DNA of 38,358 bases from Hyphomicrobiaceae bacterium. GTDB lineage: Bacteria; Pseudomonadota; Alphaproteobacteria; Rhizobiales; Hyphomicrobiaceae. Location of the stretch: NCBI GenBank assembly GCA_020442185.1, contig JAGRKS010000089.1, forward strand, positions 1-38,358, in the 5' to 3' direction. Every line of letters starts with the position of its first letter. The first letter of the stretch is position 1. The notes beneath the pieces are model-generated. The model saw only the letters and a program-made list of their open reading frames with translations. It searched no databases and had not been told where the DNA came from. Both the position numbers and the translations under genes were made by a program. Shown piece after piece: positions 1-7,673 of the stretch.

Positions 1-2
1 AT

Positions 3-68
3 GCCAAGCGCGCAGCCGCAGCCGCCCTCGTCGCGGCGTTTGCCGCCCTCGTCGCCGCCGCCGGCTGA
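3..68 (+). CDS. C-terminal fragment of an unknown protein, probably from the phage module
   Basis: Only the last 21 codons and a TGA stop (66-68) are inside the window. The visible tail is alanine-rich and hydrophobic, ending ALVAAFAALVAAAG. It lies 71 bp upstream of the tail sheath gene in the same direction, so it probably belongs to the same tail module. The fragment is too short and low in complexity to assign a function. The other two frames give arginine-rich or proline-rich translations that look less natural. Confidence 0.4.
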   Translation, partial: AKRAAAAALVAAFAALVAAAG

Positions 69-139
69 GCGTCCCCGTACCGTAATCATCTGGATCGGGC
101 GAGGATGCCCGTGAGCCAAGAGCCTCGAAGGAGAGCCTC

Positions 140-1567
140 ATGACCGAAGTCTTCCATCACGGCGCGCGCGTCCTCCTCCAGGATCGCGTCTACCGTCCGA
201 TCGACACGACCGACACCTCGACCATCGGCCTGATCTACACCGCGCCGAATGCCGATCCGGCGAAGTTCCCGCTCAACACGCCCGTGCTGTTTCTCGCTGA
301 TCGCTATCAGGCGGCCGATCTCGGCACGGCGGGAACGGGGCGCGACGCGATCGATGGCATCTACGATCACATCGGCGTGCCGATCGTCGGCATCCGCGTC
401 GCCGAGACGCTCACCATCGAGGAGCAGCTCGCCAACATCGTCGGCGACTACGCAACACGGACGGGCGTGCACGCGCTCTACAAGGCGAAGAACTCGGTGT
501 TCAAGGTGCCGAAGATTTTGATTGCGCCGGGCTTCACGCAGCAGCGCGTCACAGGCGGCATCACTCAGATCGTCGTCGGCTCTGGCGGCGCAGGCTATAC
601 CGAGGCCGGGACGAGCATCGTCATCGCCGGCAACGGCTACGGCGGCGGCGCCAAGGCGCGGCCGATCATCCAGTCCGGTGTCATCACTGGCGTCCAGATC
701 CTCAATTCGGGCCTCGGCTATTCCGACCAGCACCTGGTGATCACGATCGTCGGCGACGGCGCCAACGCGACCATCGCCGATTTCGAGATCGGCACGGCGG
801 CCAATCCCGTCGTCGCGGAACTCGGCGGCATCGCCAACCGGCTGCGCTCGACGATCATCGCCGACTGCCCGAACGGCACGGCCGAGCAGTCGGTCGCCTA
901 TCGCCGCGACTGGGCGAGCGAGCGCATCTACTGCGTCGACAACCATCCGCTCGTCTATCGCGATGGCAACGTCACGTCCGAGCCGCCGTCGGCGCGCGTC
1001 GCGGGCCTGCTCGCCAAGGTCGACAACCAGGAAGGGTTCTGGGTCTCGCCCTCGAACCACGTGATCGAGGGCATCATCGGCATGTCGAAGCCGATCGACG
1101 ACTCGGGCGTCGGCGGCGAGAGCGACTATCTCAACGAGAACGATGTCGCGACGATCGTCCACCGTGGCGCCGGCTTCAAGCTGTGGGGCAACCACGGCTC
1201 GTCGAGCGATCCGCTCTGGCGGATGTTCGCCGTCGGCCGCACGCGCGATGCGATCTTCGATTCCATCGAGAAGGCGGTCGACGAGTTCGCACCCGGCAAG
1301 CCGCTCAACCTGCGCTTCTTCGAGGGCGTCGCCGACAGTGTCAACGAGAAGCTGCGCTACTGGCAGTCGATCGGTGCCCTCATCGGCGGCAAGGTGTGGG
1401 TCGATCCGGCGCTCAACCCGCCCGGCCAGCTCGTGCTCGGCAAGCCGAAGTTCTCGATGGATTTCGAGCCCGTCGGCGTCGCCGAGGACATTCAGATCGT
1501 CGCCAGCCGCGAGCCCGAATACTACCGCGAGCTGGTCGACCAGGTCGTGCTGGCGCTCGCCACCTAA
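140..1567 (+). CDS. FI: Contractile phage tail sheath protein, P2 gpFI family, with an inserted repeat domain
   Basis: This 475-residue protein forms the contractile sheath around the tail tube of myovirus-type tails. The N-terminus (FHHGARVLLQD, residues 5-15) and the C-terminal half, with an FWVSPSN segment and the LNLRFFEGVADSVNEKLRYW region, follow the P2 FI pattern. P2 FI is about 396 residues; the extra length is explained by an insertion at about residues 137-220, made of two similar units of about 38 residues with a GxGY signature (AGY near 151-153, LGY near 192-194). The family sequence resumes at NPVVAELGGIANRL (222-235). An AAGGAG-type ribosome site lies just before ATG 140. The tube gene follows 70 bp later, the usual FI-FII order. 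Function is confident; the role of the insertion is unknown. Confidence 0.93.
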   Translation: MTEVFHHGARVLLQDRVYRPIDTTDTSTIGLIYTAPNADPAKFPLNTPVLFLADRYQAADLGTAGTGRDAIDGIYDHIGVPIVGIRVAETLTIEEQLANIVGDYATRTGVHALYKAKNSVFKVPKILIAPGFTQQRVTGGITQIVVGSGGAGYTEAGTSIVIAGNGYGGGAKARPIIQSGVITGVQILNSGLGYSDQHLVITIVGDGANATIADFEIGTAANPVVAELGGIANRLRSTIIADCPNGTAEQSVAYRRDWASERIYCVDNHPLVYRDGNVTSEPPSARVAGLLAKVDNQEGFWVSPSNHVIEGIIGMSKPIDDSGVGGESDYLNENDVATIVHRGAGFKLWGNHGSSSDPLWRMFAVGRTRDAIFDSIEKAVDEFAPGKPLNLRFFEGVADSVNEKLRYWQSIGALIGGKVWVDPALNPPGQLVLGKPKFSMDFEPVGVAEDIQIVASREPEYYRELVDQVVLALAT

Positions 1568-1637
1568 ACCGACATCGAAATAGCAGCGCGCGGCGGGGTC
1601 TCCGCCGCGTCGCGCCAGCCAACAAGGATCGATCGCG

Positions 1638-2141
1638 ATGCGCAACGTATTTGGAGACTTCTCTCTCTTCCTCCGCGCCGAAGGCATGTTCGGCAAGATC
1701 GAGGAACTGGAGCTGCCGGAACTCAAGTGGAAGAGCGAGGAGTACAACGGCGGCGGCCAGATGGGCACCCGTGATCTCGCGCTGATCCTCGACAAGCTGG
1801 AGATGAAGTTCTCATCGAACAGCTACGAGCGGACGCTGCTCGGTCGCGGCCTGCAGGCGCCCGGCCTGCAGGAACAGTGGAAGGTCATGGGTTCGCTGAT
1901 CGTGCCGGGCGAGGACGAAAAGCCGTTCAAGGCGCTCATCACCGGGTCGCTCATGGAGATCAAGCGCGGCAAGCTGCAGCCGGGCAAGAAGGTCGATACC
2001 GAGTACATGATCAAGGACATCACCTACTACCAGGAGATCGTCGACGGCGTCGAGCTGTACGAAATCGACCTCCTGAACCAGGTCCTGCGTGTCAATGGCG
2101 TCGACCAGATGGCAACGCGCCGGCGCAACCTCGGGCGCTGA
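1638..2141 (+). CDS. FII: Phage major tail tube protein, P2 gpFII family
   Basis: The 167-residue product is close in length to P2 FII (about 172) and forms the inner tube through which DNA, or in a tailocin membrane depolarisation, passes. Recognisable features are the start MRNVFGDFSLFLRAEGMFG, the segment LPELKWKSEEYNGGGQMGT (about 33-51), where FII proteins contact neighbouring subunits, and a C-terminal half with MEIKRGKLQPGKK and TYYQEIVDGVELYEID. The ribosome site is AAGGATCG before ATG 1638. It lies between sheath and E/E' chaperone genes, the conserved position in P2-like tails and R-type pyocins. Nothing is missing or broken. Confidence 0.92.
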   Translation: MRNVFGDFSLFLRAEGMFGKIEELELPELKWKSEEYNGGGQMGTRDLALILDKLEMKFSSNSYERTLLGRGLQAPGLQEQWKVMGSLIVPGEDEKPFKALITGSLMEIKRGKLQPGKKVDTEYMIKDITYYQEIVDGVELYEIDLLNQVLRVNGVDQMATRRRNLGR

Positions 2142-2217
2142 TCGGAATTGCAGCGAGGCGGCCGGCTGACGGCCGTCTCGAACGGTTTGTGAAGAGGCAT
2201 CGAAGGAGGTTCACGAC

Positions 2218-2526
2218 ATGAGCGAAGCGACAAAGAAGGGTGCCGCCGCGGCCGCGCCTGCCCCACTCACCTACAAGCTGAAAACCCCGGTCAGTGACGG
2301 CGGGGAGCTGGTTACCGAGATCGACTACCGCCGCCCGAAGGGTCGCGACATGCGCGCCTGGATGAACGGCAAGGGCGGAGCGGGCGACGATCTGCTCGCG
2401 CTGATGGTCAATCTGGCCGAGCGGCCGGCGTCATTCTTCGATGCGCTCGACGGCGAGGACTTCATGGGCTTCTCGGATGTGCTCAGCGATTTTTTGAAGG
2501 CTGGCCGCACAACGTCGACGACGTGA
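2218..2526 (+). CDS. E: Phage tail assembly chaperone, P2 gpE (short, unshifted form)
   Basis: The zero-frame product has 102 residues, near the size of P2 gpE (91). After an Ala/Lys-rich start it carries LKTPVSDGGELVTEIDYRRPKGRDMR, typical of the gpE/Mu gp41-type chaperones that bind the tape measure before the tube assembles. The strong site GAAGGAGG precedes ATG 2218. Near the 3' end the frame reads GAT TTT TTG, so the heptamer T TTT TTG (2490-2496) is exactly in phase for a -1 slip. The last residues after it (KAGRTTSTT) look like an unselected tail, as expected for the terminated product of a frameshift gene. Confidence 0.87.
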   Translation: MSEATKKGAAAAAPAPLTYKLKTPVSDGGELVTEIDYRRPKGRDMRAWMNGKGGAGDDLLALMVNLAERPASFFDALDGEDFMGFSDVLSDFLKAGRTTSTT

Positions 2527-2696
2527 TCGCCGACGTGATGTGGGTGTTTCCGGGCTGCTCGCTGGAGCGGGCCGAGGAGATGGGGATCGACGAGTTGCTG
2601 GCGTGGCACGGTCGCGCCGTTGAACGCAAGCAGATCGATCTGAGCGCCACGCAGAACGCCATCGCCGCGCTCACAAGGGCGATGACCGGCGGTTGA
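2218..2696 (+). CDS. E': Phage tail assembly chaperone gpE+E' made by programmed -1 frameshift
   Basis: Slipping -1 on T TTT TTG fuses the first 93 gpE codons to a second frame that runs from 2496 to a TGA at 2694-2696, giving about 159 residues (P2 E+E' is about 142). The new segment begins EGWPHNVDDVIADVMWVFPG and contains LERAEEMGIDELLAWHGRAVER, which fits the short gpE' tail protein family (the ELLAWH core). It has no plausible start codon and ribosome site of its own, and tape measure starts 24 bp after its stop. Tail chaperone pairs of long-tailed phages conserve such frameshifts even when sequences diverge. The shift is inferred from heptamer, phase and continuation, not from protein data. 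Confidence 0.85.
2490..2496 (+). promoter_or_regulatory. Slippery heptamer for -1 ribosomal frameshifting in gene E
   Basis: T TTT TTG is positioned X_XXY_YYZ relative to the gene E frame (GAT TTT TTG), the same heptamer used in phage P2 gene E. The -1 frame is open from here to 2696 and encodes the E' part. A GC-rich stretch (GGCTGGCCGC) follows within 10 nt and might stimulate pausing; no strong pseudoknot was identified by eye. Confidence 0.85.
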
Positions 2697-2720
2697 CGAG
2701 GATCGAGACGGGGAGGGCAC

Positions 2721-5390
2721 ATGGCTGGCGACATGAACGTCTTCGTCCGGCTCTTTCTGAAGGACGATTTGAGCCCCGCCGCACGCAAGGCGAAGGACGC
2801 CCTGAAGCCGATGGAGGCGGGCTGGCGCGCCTCGGCCAACCGTCTGAAGGTCGGCATGGTCGGCCTGAAGCGTGATCTCGACGCGACGATGCTGCGCTCG
2901 GGCTCCGGCGCCGTCGCCGGCGCGCGCCAGTTCGAAGGTGCCTGGCTCTCGGCCTTCGGCCGCATCAAGGCGGGCGCCGCCGCGATGGGGGCATCCATCG
3001 AGGCGGCGAATGCCCGCGCCAAGCTGCACGTCGGTGAGTTGACGACGTCGCTGCACGCTGAGCGCGAGGCGATGCGCATGGCGCGTCTCGACGACTACCG
3101 CACGCGACCGCTCGCCACCGCGCGTCAGGACTATCAGGCAGCGCGTTCGGGGTTCCTGCCCTATGCGGTCGCGGCTGGCGGCGTCGTCGCCGCGCCGCTG
3201 TTGCCGGCGCAGCGCCAGCAGCATGCATCGTCGCGGATCAAGATGATCACCGACATGGACGACGTGACGCGTGCGTATTTCGACCGCGAGATGATCAAGC
3301 TCACCGAGCGCAACATCTACGATCTGGGCCACACCTACGAGGCCGCCGAACTCGCCGCACGTCTCTCGGTCTACGAGGACGGCATCAAGAAGTACGGCAA
3401 CACGACGGACGGGCGGCGCAAGGCAGCCGATCAGCTAGTGCACTGGGTCGATCTCACCGAGCAGTTCTCCATGATGTGGAAGACGATGCCGGAGGAAACG
3501 TCGGAAAAGCTGAAGTTCATCAAGAACCAGTTCAAGCTCGACTTCGACGGTGTCGAGAAGGTTGCCGACATCAACTCAGCACTGGGCCACAAGTTCGGCT
3601 TCAAGCAGTCAGCGATGGTCGACTATCTCGTCAATGCCGGCGCTGCCCTCGACACCTTCGGCTTCACGCCGGCGCAGTCGATCGCGATCGGTTCGGGCGC
3701 GCTACGCAAGGGCATCAATCCGTCGACCACGGGCACCAACCTCACGCAAATCCTCAACTACCTGCTCACCGCCCGCTCGAAAGGCTCGGCGGGCGACTTC
3801 AAGAAGCTGATGGGGATCGACGGCAAGGAATTCTTCGACCGGGTCCAGGCCGACCCGTGGGCGGCGTTCTCGCAGTTCATGGACAAGGCGGGGCCGGCGC
3901 TGAAGACGCGAGAGGGCCGCGCGCAAATCTCGAAAATCATCGGCTCGCGCCAGATCCGGCATCTGACGCAGTTCACCGAGGCGTGGGACGACATCCAGAG
4001 AGCCTACGAGCTGACGCAGAACGCGAAGGAAGTCGAGGGGTATGCGACCCGCAAGGCGAAAGAGTTCCGCGACGACTCGATCGAGAACCAGGAAAAGACG
4101 CTCTGGAATGCAATCAAGGCGAGCCTCACGCTGATTGGCCGGCCCTGGGTCGAGCCGCTCAAGGGCTTTATCCAGCGCCGTCGCGAAGGAATCGGCCGTT
4201 TCAACGATTGGATGCGCGAAAGCGAGGAGAAGGGCGGTTTCGGTCATAAGGCAGTGTCGTATTCCGCCCTTGCGGCCGGCGCCGGCGCCGGCATTGCGGC
4301 AGGTCTGGCGCTGGTGCGGGCTGCTGGACGCTACATGGGCTATCAGATGCTCGCGAAGGCGCCTGGGCTGTTCAAGCTCGTCAAGTGGCCGGCGAAGTTC
4401 GCCTGGGGCGCCACGGCGGCGCTCGGCGCCGGCCTCGTCGGCGGTATTGCCGCGGGCTCGGCCGGCATCGTGCGCATGCTGGCGCTGACGCACCGCTTCG
4501 CCGGCGCCTGGGGTCTCGTCAAGGTCGCGGCACGTGGCGCGCTGCGCTTCGCCGGCATCGGGCTCGCGATCGAGGGCGCCATCAGCTCGATCTCGTTCCT
4601 GATCGAGAACCTGAAGACGGTGAAGGGCCTCGTCGACGACATTCGGAGCGCGTGGCGGTCGGACGGTCTCAAGGGGACAATCGACACGTCGAAGGGCTCG
4701 GCATGGAACAAGCTCAACGAGGCCGTCGAGGACACGTGGCTCGGCAAGGCGCTGCTCTGGACCGGCCTCGCCAAGTCGCAGAAGGAGCTGCTCGGCGAGC
4801 CCAGTCCGAAGACGATCGAGAAGCCCGCTGTTACGCCAACTGTAACACAGGGGCCGGCATCACCGTCGAACGTGGTGCCGCTGCCCGCGCGCAAGCCGGT
4901 GCCGTCGAGCACGGCCAAGCCCGCCGATGCCGACAGTGATGTCGGCAAGCCGTCGTGGCTGTCGCGCAAGTGGCAGGGGCTCACGGACTGGTGGCGGGCG
5001 CCGCCCGTGCCGGCGCCGCCTCGCGCGGCACCGACAGCGGCGAACGACAACTGGCGCGCGGACGCTTGGAGGCGTGCCGCGGGCCTGCATGTCGCGCCGA
5101 ACCAGGGCAGCGGCCTCGCGCACGCACGTTCGATGGCGGCGGGGCCCGCCGTTCCGACGCTGGTCGGGCAGCAGATGGCCGCCGGAGCGCAGGGCCAGGC
5201 GCCGGCCGGCGTCACCATCAACGCTCAAGGGCCGCTGGTCAATTTCAAGCAGGCGCCGCCGCAGATCAGCATCAACGCGCCGATCTCGATCACCATGAAC
5301 GGCTCCGATCCCAATGCTGTCGGCGCGGCGGTGTCGGGGCACCTCAACAGCGTTGCGCGCGGCGCGCTGCACGACGGAGTGACGGAATGA
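2721..5390 (+). CDS. T: Phage tail tape measure protein, P2 gpT / TP901 type
   Basis: The 889-residue product sets tail length and is ejected ahead of DNA. Order of regions: N-terminal charged helices (1-130); a TP901-type core (about 170-440) with YEAAELAARLSVYEDGIKKYG, MVDYLVNAGAALDTFGFTPAQS and TGTNLTQILNYLLTARSKGS; hydrophobic glycine/alanine segments near 513-535, 559-588 and 606-630 that could enter the membrane during injection; then a proline/alanine-rich tail ending in a beta-like segment (INAPISITMNG). The length is near that of P2 gpT (about 815); at roughly 0.15 nm per residue it suggests a tail near 130 nm, which is an inference. GGGAGG precedes ATG 2721. The stop overlaps the next start by ATGA. 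Confidence 0.92.
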   Translation: MAGDMNVFVRLFLKDDLSPAARKAKDALKPMEAGWRASANRLKVGMVGLKRDLDATMLRSGSGAVAGARQFEGAWLSAFGRIKAGAAAMGASIEAANARAKLHVGELTTSLHAEREAMRMARLDDYRTRPLATARQDYQAARSGFLPYAVAAGGVVAAPLLPAQRQQHASSRIKMITDMDDVTRAYFDREMIKLTERNIYDLGHTYEAAELAARLSVYEDGIKKYGNTTDGRRKAADQLVHWVDLTEQFSMMWKTMPEETSEKLKFIKNQFKLDFDGVEKVADINSALGHKFGFKQSAMVDYLVNAGAALDTFGFTPAQSIAIGSGALRKGINPSTTGTNLTQILNYLLTARSKGSAGDFKKLMGIDGKEFFDRVQADPWAAFSQFMDKAGPALKTREGRAQISKIIGSRQIRHLTQFTEAWDDIQRAYELTQNAKEVEGYATRKAKEFRDDSIENQEKTLWNAIKASLTLIGRPWVEPLKGFIQRRREGIGRFNDWMRESEEKGGFGHKAVSYSALAAGAGAGIAAGLALVRAAGRYMGYQMLAKAPGLFKLVKWPAKFAWGATAALGAGLVGGIAAGSAGIVRMLALTHRFAGAWGLVKVAARGALRFAGIGLAIEGAISSISFLIENLKTVKGLVDDIRSAWRSDGLKGTIDTSKGSAWNKLNEAVEDTWLGKALLWTGLAKSQKELLGEPSPKTIEKPAVTPTVTQGPASPSNVVPLPARKPVPSSTAKPADADSDVGKPSWLSRKWQGLTDWWRAPPVPAPPRAAPTAANDNWRADAWRRAAGLHVAPNQGSGLAHARSMAAGPAVPTLVGQQMAAGAQGQAPAGVTINAQGPLVNFKQAPPQISINAPISITMNGSDPNAVGAAVSGHLNSVARGALHDGVTE

Positions 5391-5611
5391 GCCTGCTGGA
5401 TGGATCGCTGGTCATCCTCGTTCTCGCCGCCGTCATGATCGCGGCGATCGTTCTGGCGCCGGCCTGGTTCGTCGTCAGGCGTGCCATGCCGCCTCGGACG
5501 ATGGAGACGGCCTACGGCACGATCCTCGTCGACGCGCGCGGCATCCACCTCGTGCGGGACGGCTGCCCGTCGACACTGTTTCACGCACGTCACGACAACG
5601 GCGAGTTTTGA
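5387..5611 (+). CDS. Small single-pass membrane protein in the tail module, function unknown
   Basis: A 74-residue protein whose ATG overlaps the tape measure stop (ATGA at 5387-5390). Residues 8-32 form one strongly hydrophobic segment (LVILVLAAVMIAAIVLAPAW), followed by a basic stop-transfer turn (VVRRAMPPR) and a short soluble tail (TAYGTILVDARGIHLVRDG). Tight coupling between T and U suggests it belongs to the tail transcript. It is not a recognised P2 gene. It resembles, in layout only, the 152-residue membrane protein between X and D. Possible roles include membrane contact during release or ejection, but nothing in the sequence proves this. Confidence 0.72.
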   Translation: MSLLDGSLVILVLAAVMIAAIVLAPAWFVVRRAMPPRTMETAYGTILVDARGIHLVRDGCPSTLFHARHDNGEF

Positions 5612-5614
5612 GCC

Positions 5615-6016
5615 ATGGCGATGCTCCAGATCGGCGGCGTGCAGTTCAAGATTTCAGGCCCGCACTACGACAGCCTGAAACACTCGGCGCGGTTCAGCTG
5701 GCCGGCGCAGGGGCGCTTCGGCCGCCGCGACGCGCTCCAGTTCACGGGAGAGGGCGAGGAATCGATCGACGTGGCGGGAACGATCTACCCCGACTACTTC
5801 GGCGGCTTCGGCGCCCTCGCGCGGCTCCGGTCGATGGCCCGCCGCCCGCAGATGGTGGTGTCAGGTGCCGGCGACGTGTTCGGTCGCTGGGTGATCGAGG
5901 AGGTCGCGAACGAGCAGACCTATCAGGACCGGTTCGGCCGCCCGGCGAAGATCACATTCTCGGTCAAGCTGAAGCGCTACGGCGACGACGGCGGCTTCGG
6001 TTTCAGCATCTTCTAG
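5615..6016 (+). CDS. U: Phage tail completion/baseplate-proximal protein, P2 gpU family
   Basis: The 133-residue product matches gpU in length and pattern: an opening MLQIGGVQFKISGPHYDSLK, then RFSWPAQGRFGRRDALQFTG, a glycine-rich centre (TIYPDYFGGFGAL) and the C-terminal AKITFSVKLKRYGDD. GpU-family proteins act in tail assembly together with the tape measure. It starts 3 bp after the small membrane gene and ends 15 bp before gpX. A second in-frame ATG two codons in (5621) could also serve as start. No irregularity was seen. Confidence 0.9.
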   Translation: MAMLQIGGVQFKISGPHYDSLKHSARFSWPAQGRFGRRDALQFTGEGEESIDVAGTIYPDYFGGFGALARLRSMARRPQMVVSGAGDVFGRWVIEEVANEQTYQDRFGRPAKITFSVKLKRYGDDGGFGFSIF

Positions 6017-6031
6017 GGAGGGTCGGGGTTC

Positions 6032-6247
6032 ATGCCGAAGCGCTACGAAACGAGAGACGGCGACATGCTCGACGACATCGCCTTCCGCCACTACGGCTAT
6101 CATCGCGGCACCGTCGAGGCGATCCTCGAAGCTAACCGGGATCTATCTGCTCACCCGCCGATGCTGCCGGGTGGCCTCGTCATTGTTCTGCCCGACCTGC
6201 CGTCGGTCGCCGAGCGCGCGCCGAAGACGGTGCGGCTATGGGATTGA
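6032..6247 (+). CDS. X: Phage tail protein X, LysM-like
   Basis: The 71-residue product is a short LysM-type protein of the gpX family: RYETRDGDMLDDIAFRHYG at the start, then TVEAILEANRDLSAHPPMLP and a hydrophobic strand GGLVIVLPDLP. LysM folds bind glycans such as peptidoglycan, and gpX is a small component of the baseplate hub region. GGGAGGGTCGGGG precedes ATG 6032. The stop codon overlaps the following gene by 10 bp. U-X-D order is typical for R-type pyocin and many P2-like tails, whereas phage P2 itself carries X elsewhere. Confidence 0.92.
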   Translation: MPKRYETRDGDMLDDIAFRHYGYHRGTVEAILEANRDLSAHPPMLPGGLVIVLPDLPSVAERAPKTVRLWD

Positions 6248-6696
6248 TCGTCACGAGCGAACTTGCCGACGCCCTGCTCGCGGTCGCATTCCTGTTCGTG
6301 GCCTCGCTCGTCGCGGGGCTTGCCGTCGACGTCATCGGCAATGCACTTCTGTCCCCGGCGCGGCAACAAGCTCGCCGCGTCAGGATCGGGGCCACCGAAT
6401 GGGATTGTTACGTCATGCGGGATGGCAGCGAGCTGCTGCTGCCGCGCGGCTGCGGAGAGACGAACGTGCACTCTGGCGAACAACGAGACGTGCCCGCGCC
6501 GCGCTATGTAATCCGAACCGCGCCGGGCCGCTGGGTGGCGCTGTCGACCGCGAAGCGCGGCGGTTTCGTGCAGACCGCCGTCTGGGGCGACGCCTACCGC
6601 TGTTCGCTTCCAACGGCCAATCAGATCGCGCGCAATATCGCCGCCGCGGGCGGTGAAGCCTTCGTCGAGGCGGTCACCGGCCGGGGGGTGACATGA
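6238..6696 (+). CDS. Membrane-anchored protein of unknown function in the tail module
   Basis: A 152-residue protein starting inside the end of gpX (10-bp overlap) and overlapping gene D by ATGA, so it is firmly part of the transcript. Residues 9-38 are hydrophobic (LADALLAVAFLFVASLVAGL and on to VIGNALL), then a soluble region with YVMRDGSELLLPRG and RYVIRTAPGRWVAL. The MRDG segment recalls LVRDG in the smaller membrane protein at 5387, but similarity is too short to prove relatedness. I do not recognise the family. Codon use matches neighbours. Confidence 0.72.
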   Translation: MGLIVTSELADALLAVAFLFVASLVAGLAVDVIGNALLSPARQQARRVRIGATEWDCYVMRDGSELLLPRGCGETNVHSGEQRDVPAPRYVIRTAPGRWVALSTAKRGGFVQTAVWGDAYRCSLPTANQIARNIAAAGGEAFVEAVTGRGVT

Positions 6697-7673
6697 CGCC
6701 GGCGTTCCAGGTCTTCGCCGGCGGCATCGACGTGACGGGTGGCATCAACGACCGCCTCGTCGAACTGACGGTGGTCGACCACGACGGCACCAAGGCCGAC
6801 GAGGTGACGATCGTGCTCGACGACCGCGACTTCGCGCTGAGTGTGCCGCGCAAGGGCGAGACGCTGGTTGTGTTGCTCGGCTACGTCGAGACGGGCCTCG
6901 TCTCGATGGGTCAATTCAAGGTCAACCGCGTGCAGCGCCGCTTCGTCAAGGCGAGTGGCGCCGTCATGGAAGTGACGGGAAAGTCGGCGGACCTCAAGAA
7001 GGAGATGAAGAGCCAGCGGTCGGGGCAGTTCGTCGACAAAAAAATTGAGGAAATCGTCAAGGAGGTCGCGGGCCGGCACGGGCTCGGCGCGACCGTCTCA
7101 CCGAAGCTCGGCAAGCTGAAGCGCTCGCCGGAGTATCAGACCGAGGAGAGCGACCTGCATCTGCTGACGCGCATGGCCAAGGATCACGACGCCATTTTCA
7201 AGGTCAACGGCGGCAAGGTGCTGTTCCTCGGCCGCGACGAGATCACGCTGCCGGCCGTCGTTCTGACGCGTGGTGATTTCGACGAATGCACGGTCGAGAC
7301 CGACGACCGCGCCGCGTCGAAGAAGGCGCGCGCGCATTACCACGATCGCGGCGCGGTGAAGCGCAAGGAGGGGACGGAGGAACGCGGCGAGGGCGGCGAG
7401 TTCACGCTGCGCCATCCGTTCGCGACCAAGGAACTGGCCGAGGCCTGCGCCAAGGCGAAGAAGCGCCAGCTCGAACGCGCCGCGAAGAGCCTGACCGGCA
7501 AGGGGCCGGGCAACACCGCACTGATGGGTGGCACGCCGCTCGTCACGATCATCGGGGCCGAGCTTTACGATGGGCAATGGACGATCAAGACGGCGACGCA
7601 CCGGTTCCGGAAGGATCAGGGGTACTCGACGCAAATCCAGTGCGAAACGAGTGAAAAAGGCGAGGGGAAATAG
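6693..7673 (+). CDS. D: Phage baseplate hub / late control protein D, P2 gpD family
   Basis: The 326-residue product has the gpD fold pattern: N-terminal strand region FQVFAGGIDVTGGINDRLVE with VTIVLDDRDF, a middle DKKIEEIVKEVAGRHGL followed by EYQTEESDLHLLTRMAKDHD (the hub domain shared with VgrG/gp27), then a C-terminal TLRHPFATKELAEACAKAKK and a final TKDGQW-like strand (LYDGQWTIKTATHRF). gpD links the spike to the tube. Compared with P2 D (about 387) it is somewhat short. In P2-like phages D is near the end of the tail operon, which matches the loss of clear phage genes after it. The start overlaps the preceding stop by ATGA. Confidence 0.9.
   Translation: MTPAFQVFAGGIDVTGGINDRLVELTVVDHDGTKADEVTIVLDDRDFALSVPRKGETLVVLLGYVETGLVSMGQFKVNRVQRRFVKASGAVMEVTGKSADLKKEMKSQRSGQFVDKKIEEIVKEVAGRHGLGATVSPKLGKLKRSPEYQTEESDLHLLTRMAKDHDAIFKVNGGKVLFLGRDEITLPAVVLTRGDFDECTVETDDRAASKKARAHYHDRGAVKRKEGTEERGEGGEFTLRHPFATKELAEACAKAKKRQLERAAKSLTGKGPGNTALMGGTPLVTIIGAELYDGQWTIKTATHRFRKDQGYSTQIQCETSEKGEGK

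Noticed and set aside
86..1795. Long open frame on the - strand opposite the tail sheath gene
   Set aside because: Its translation is an Arg/Asp/Val-rich low-complexity string without family features, and the + strand frame matches the sheath family with a ribosome site. Such shadows are common in GC-rich coding DNA.
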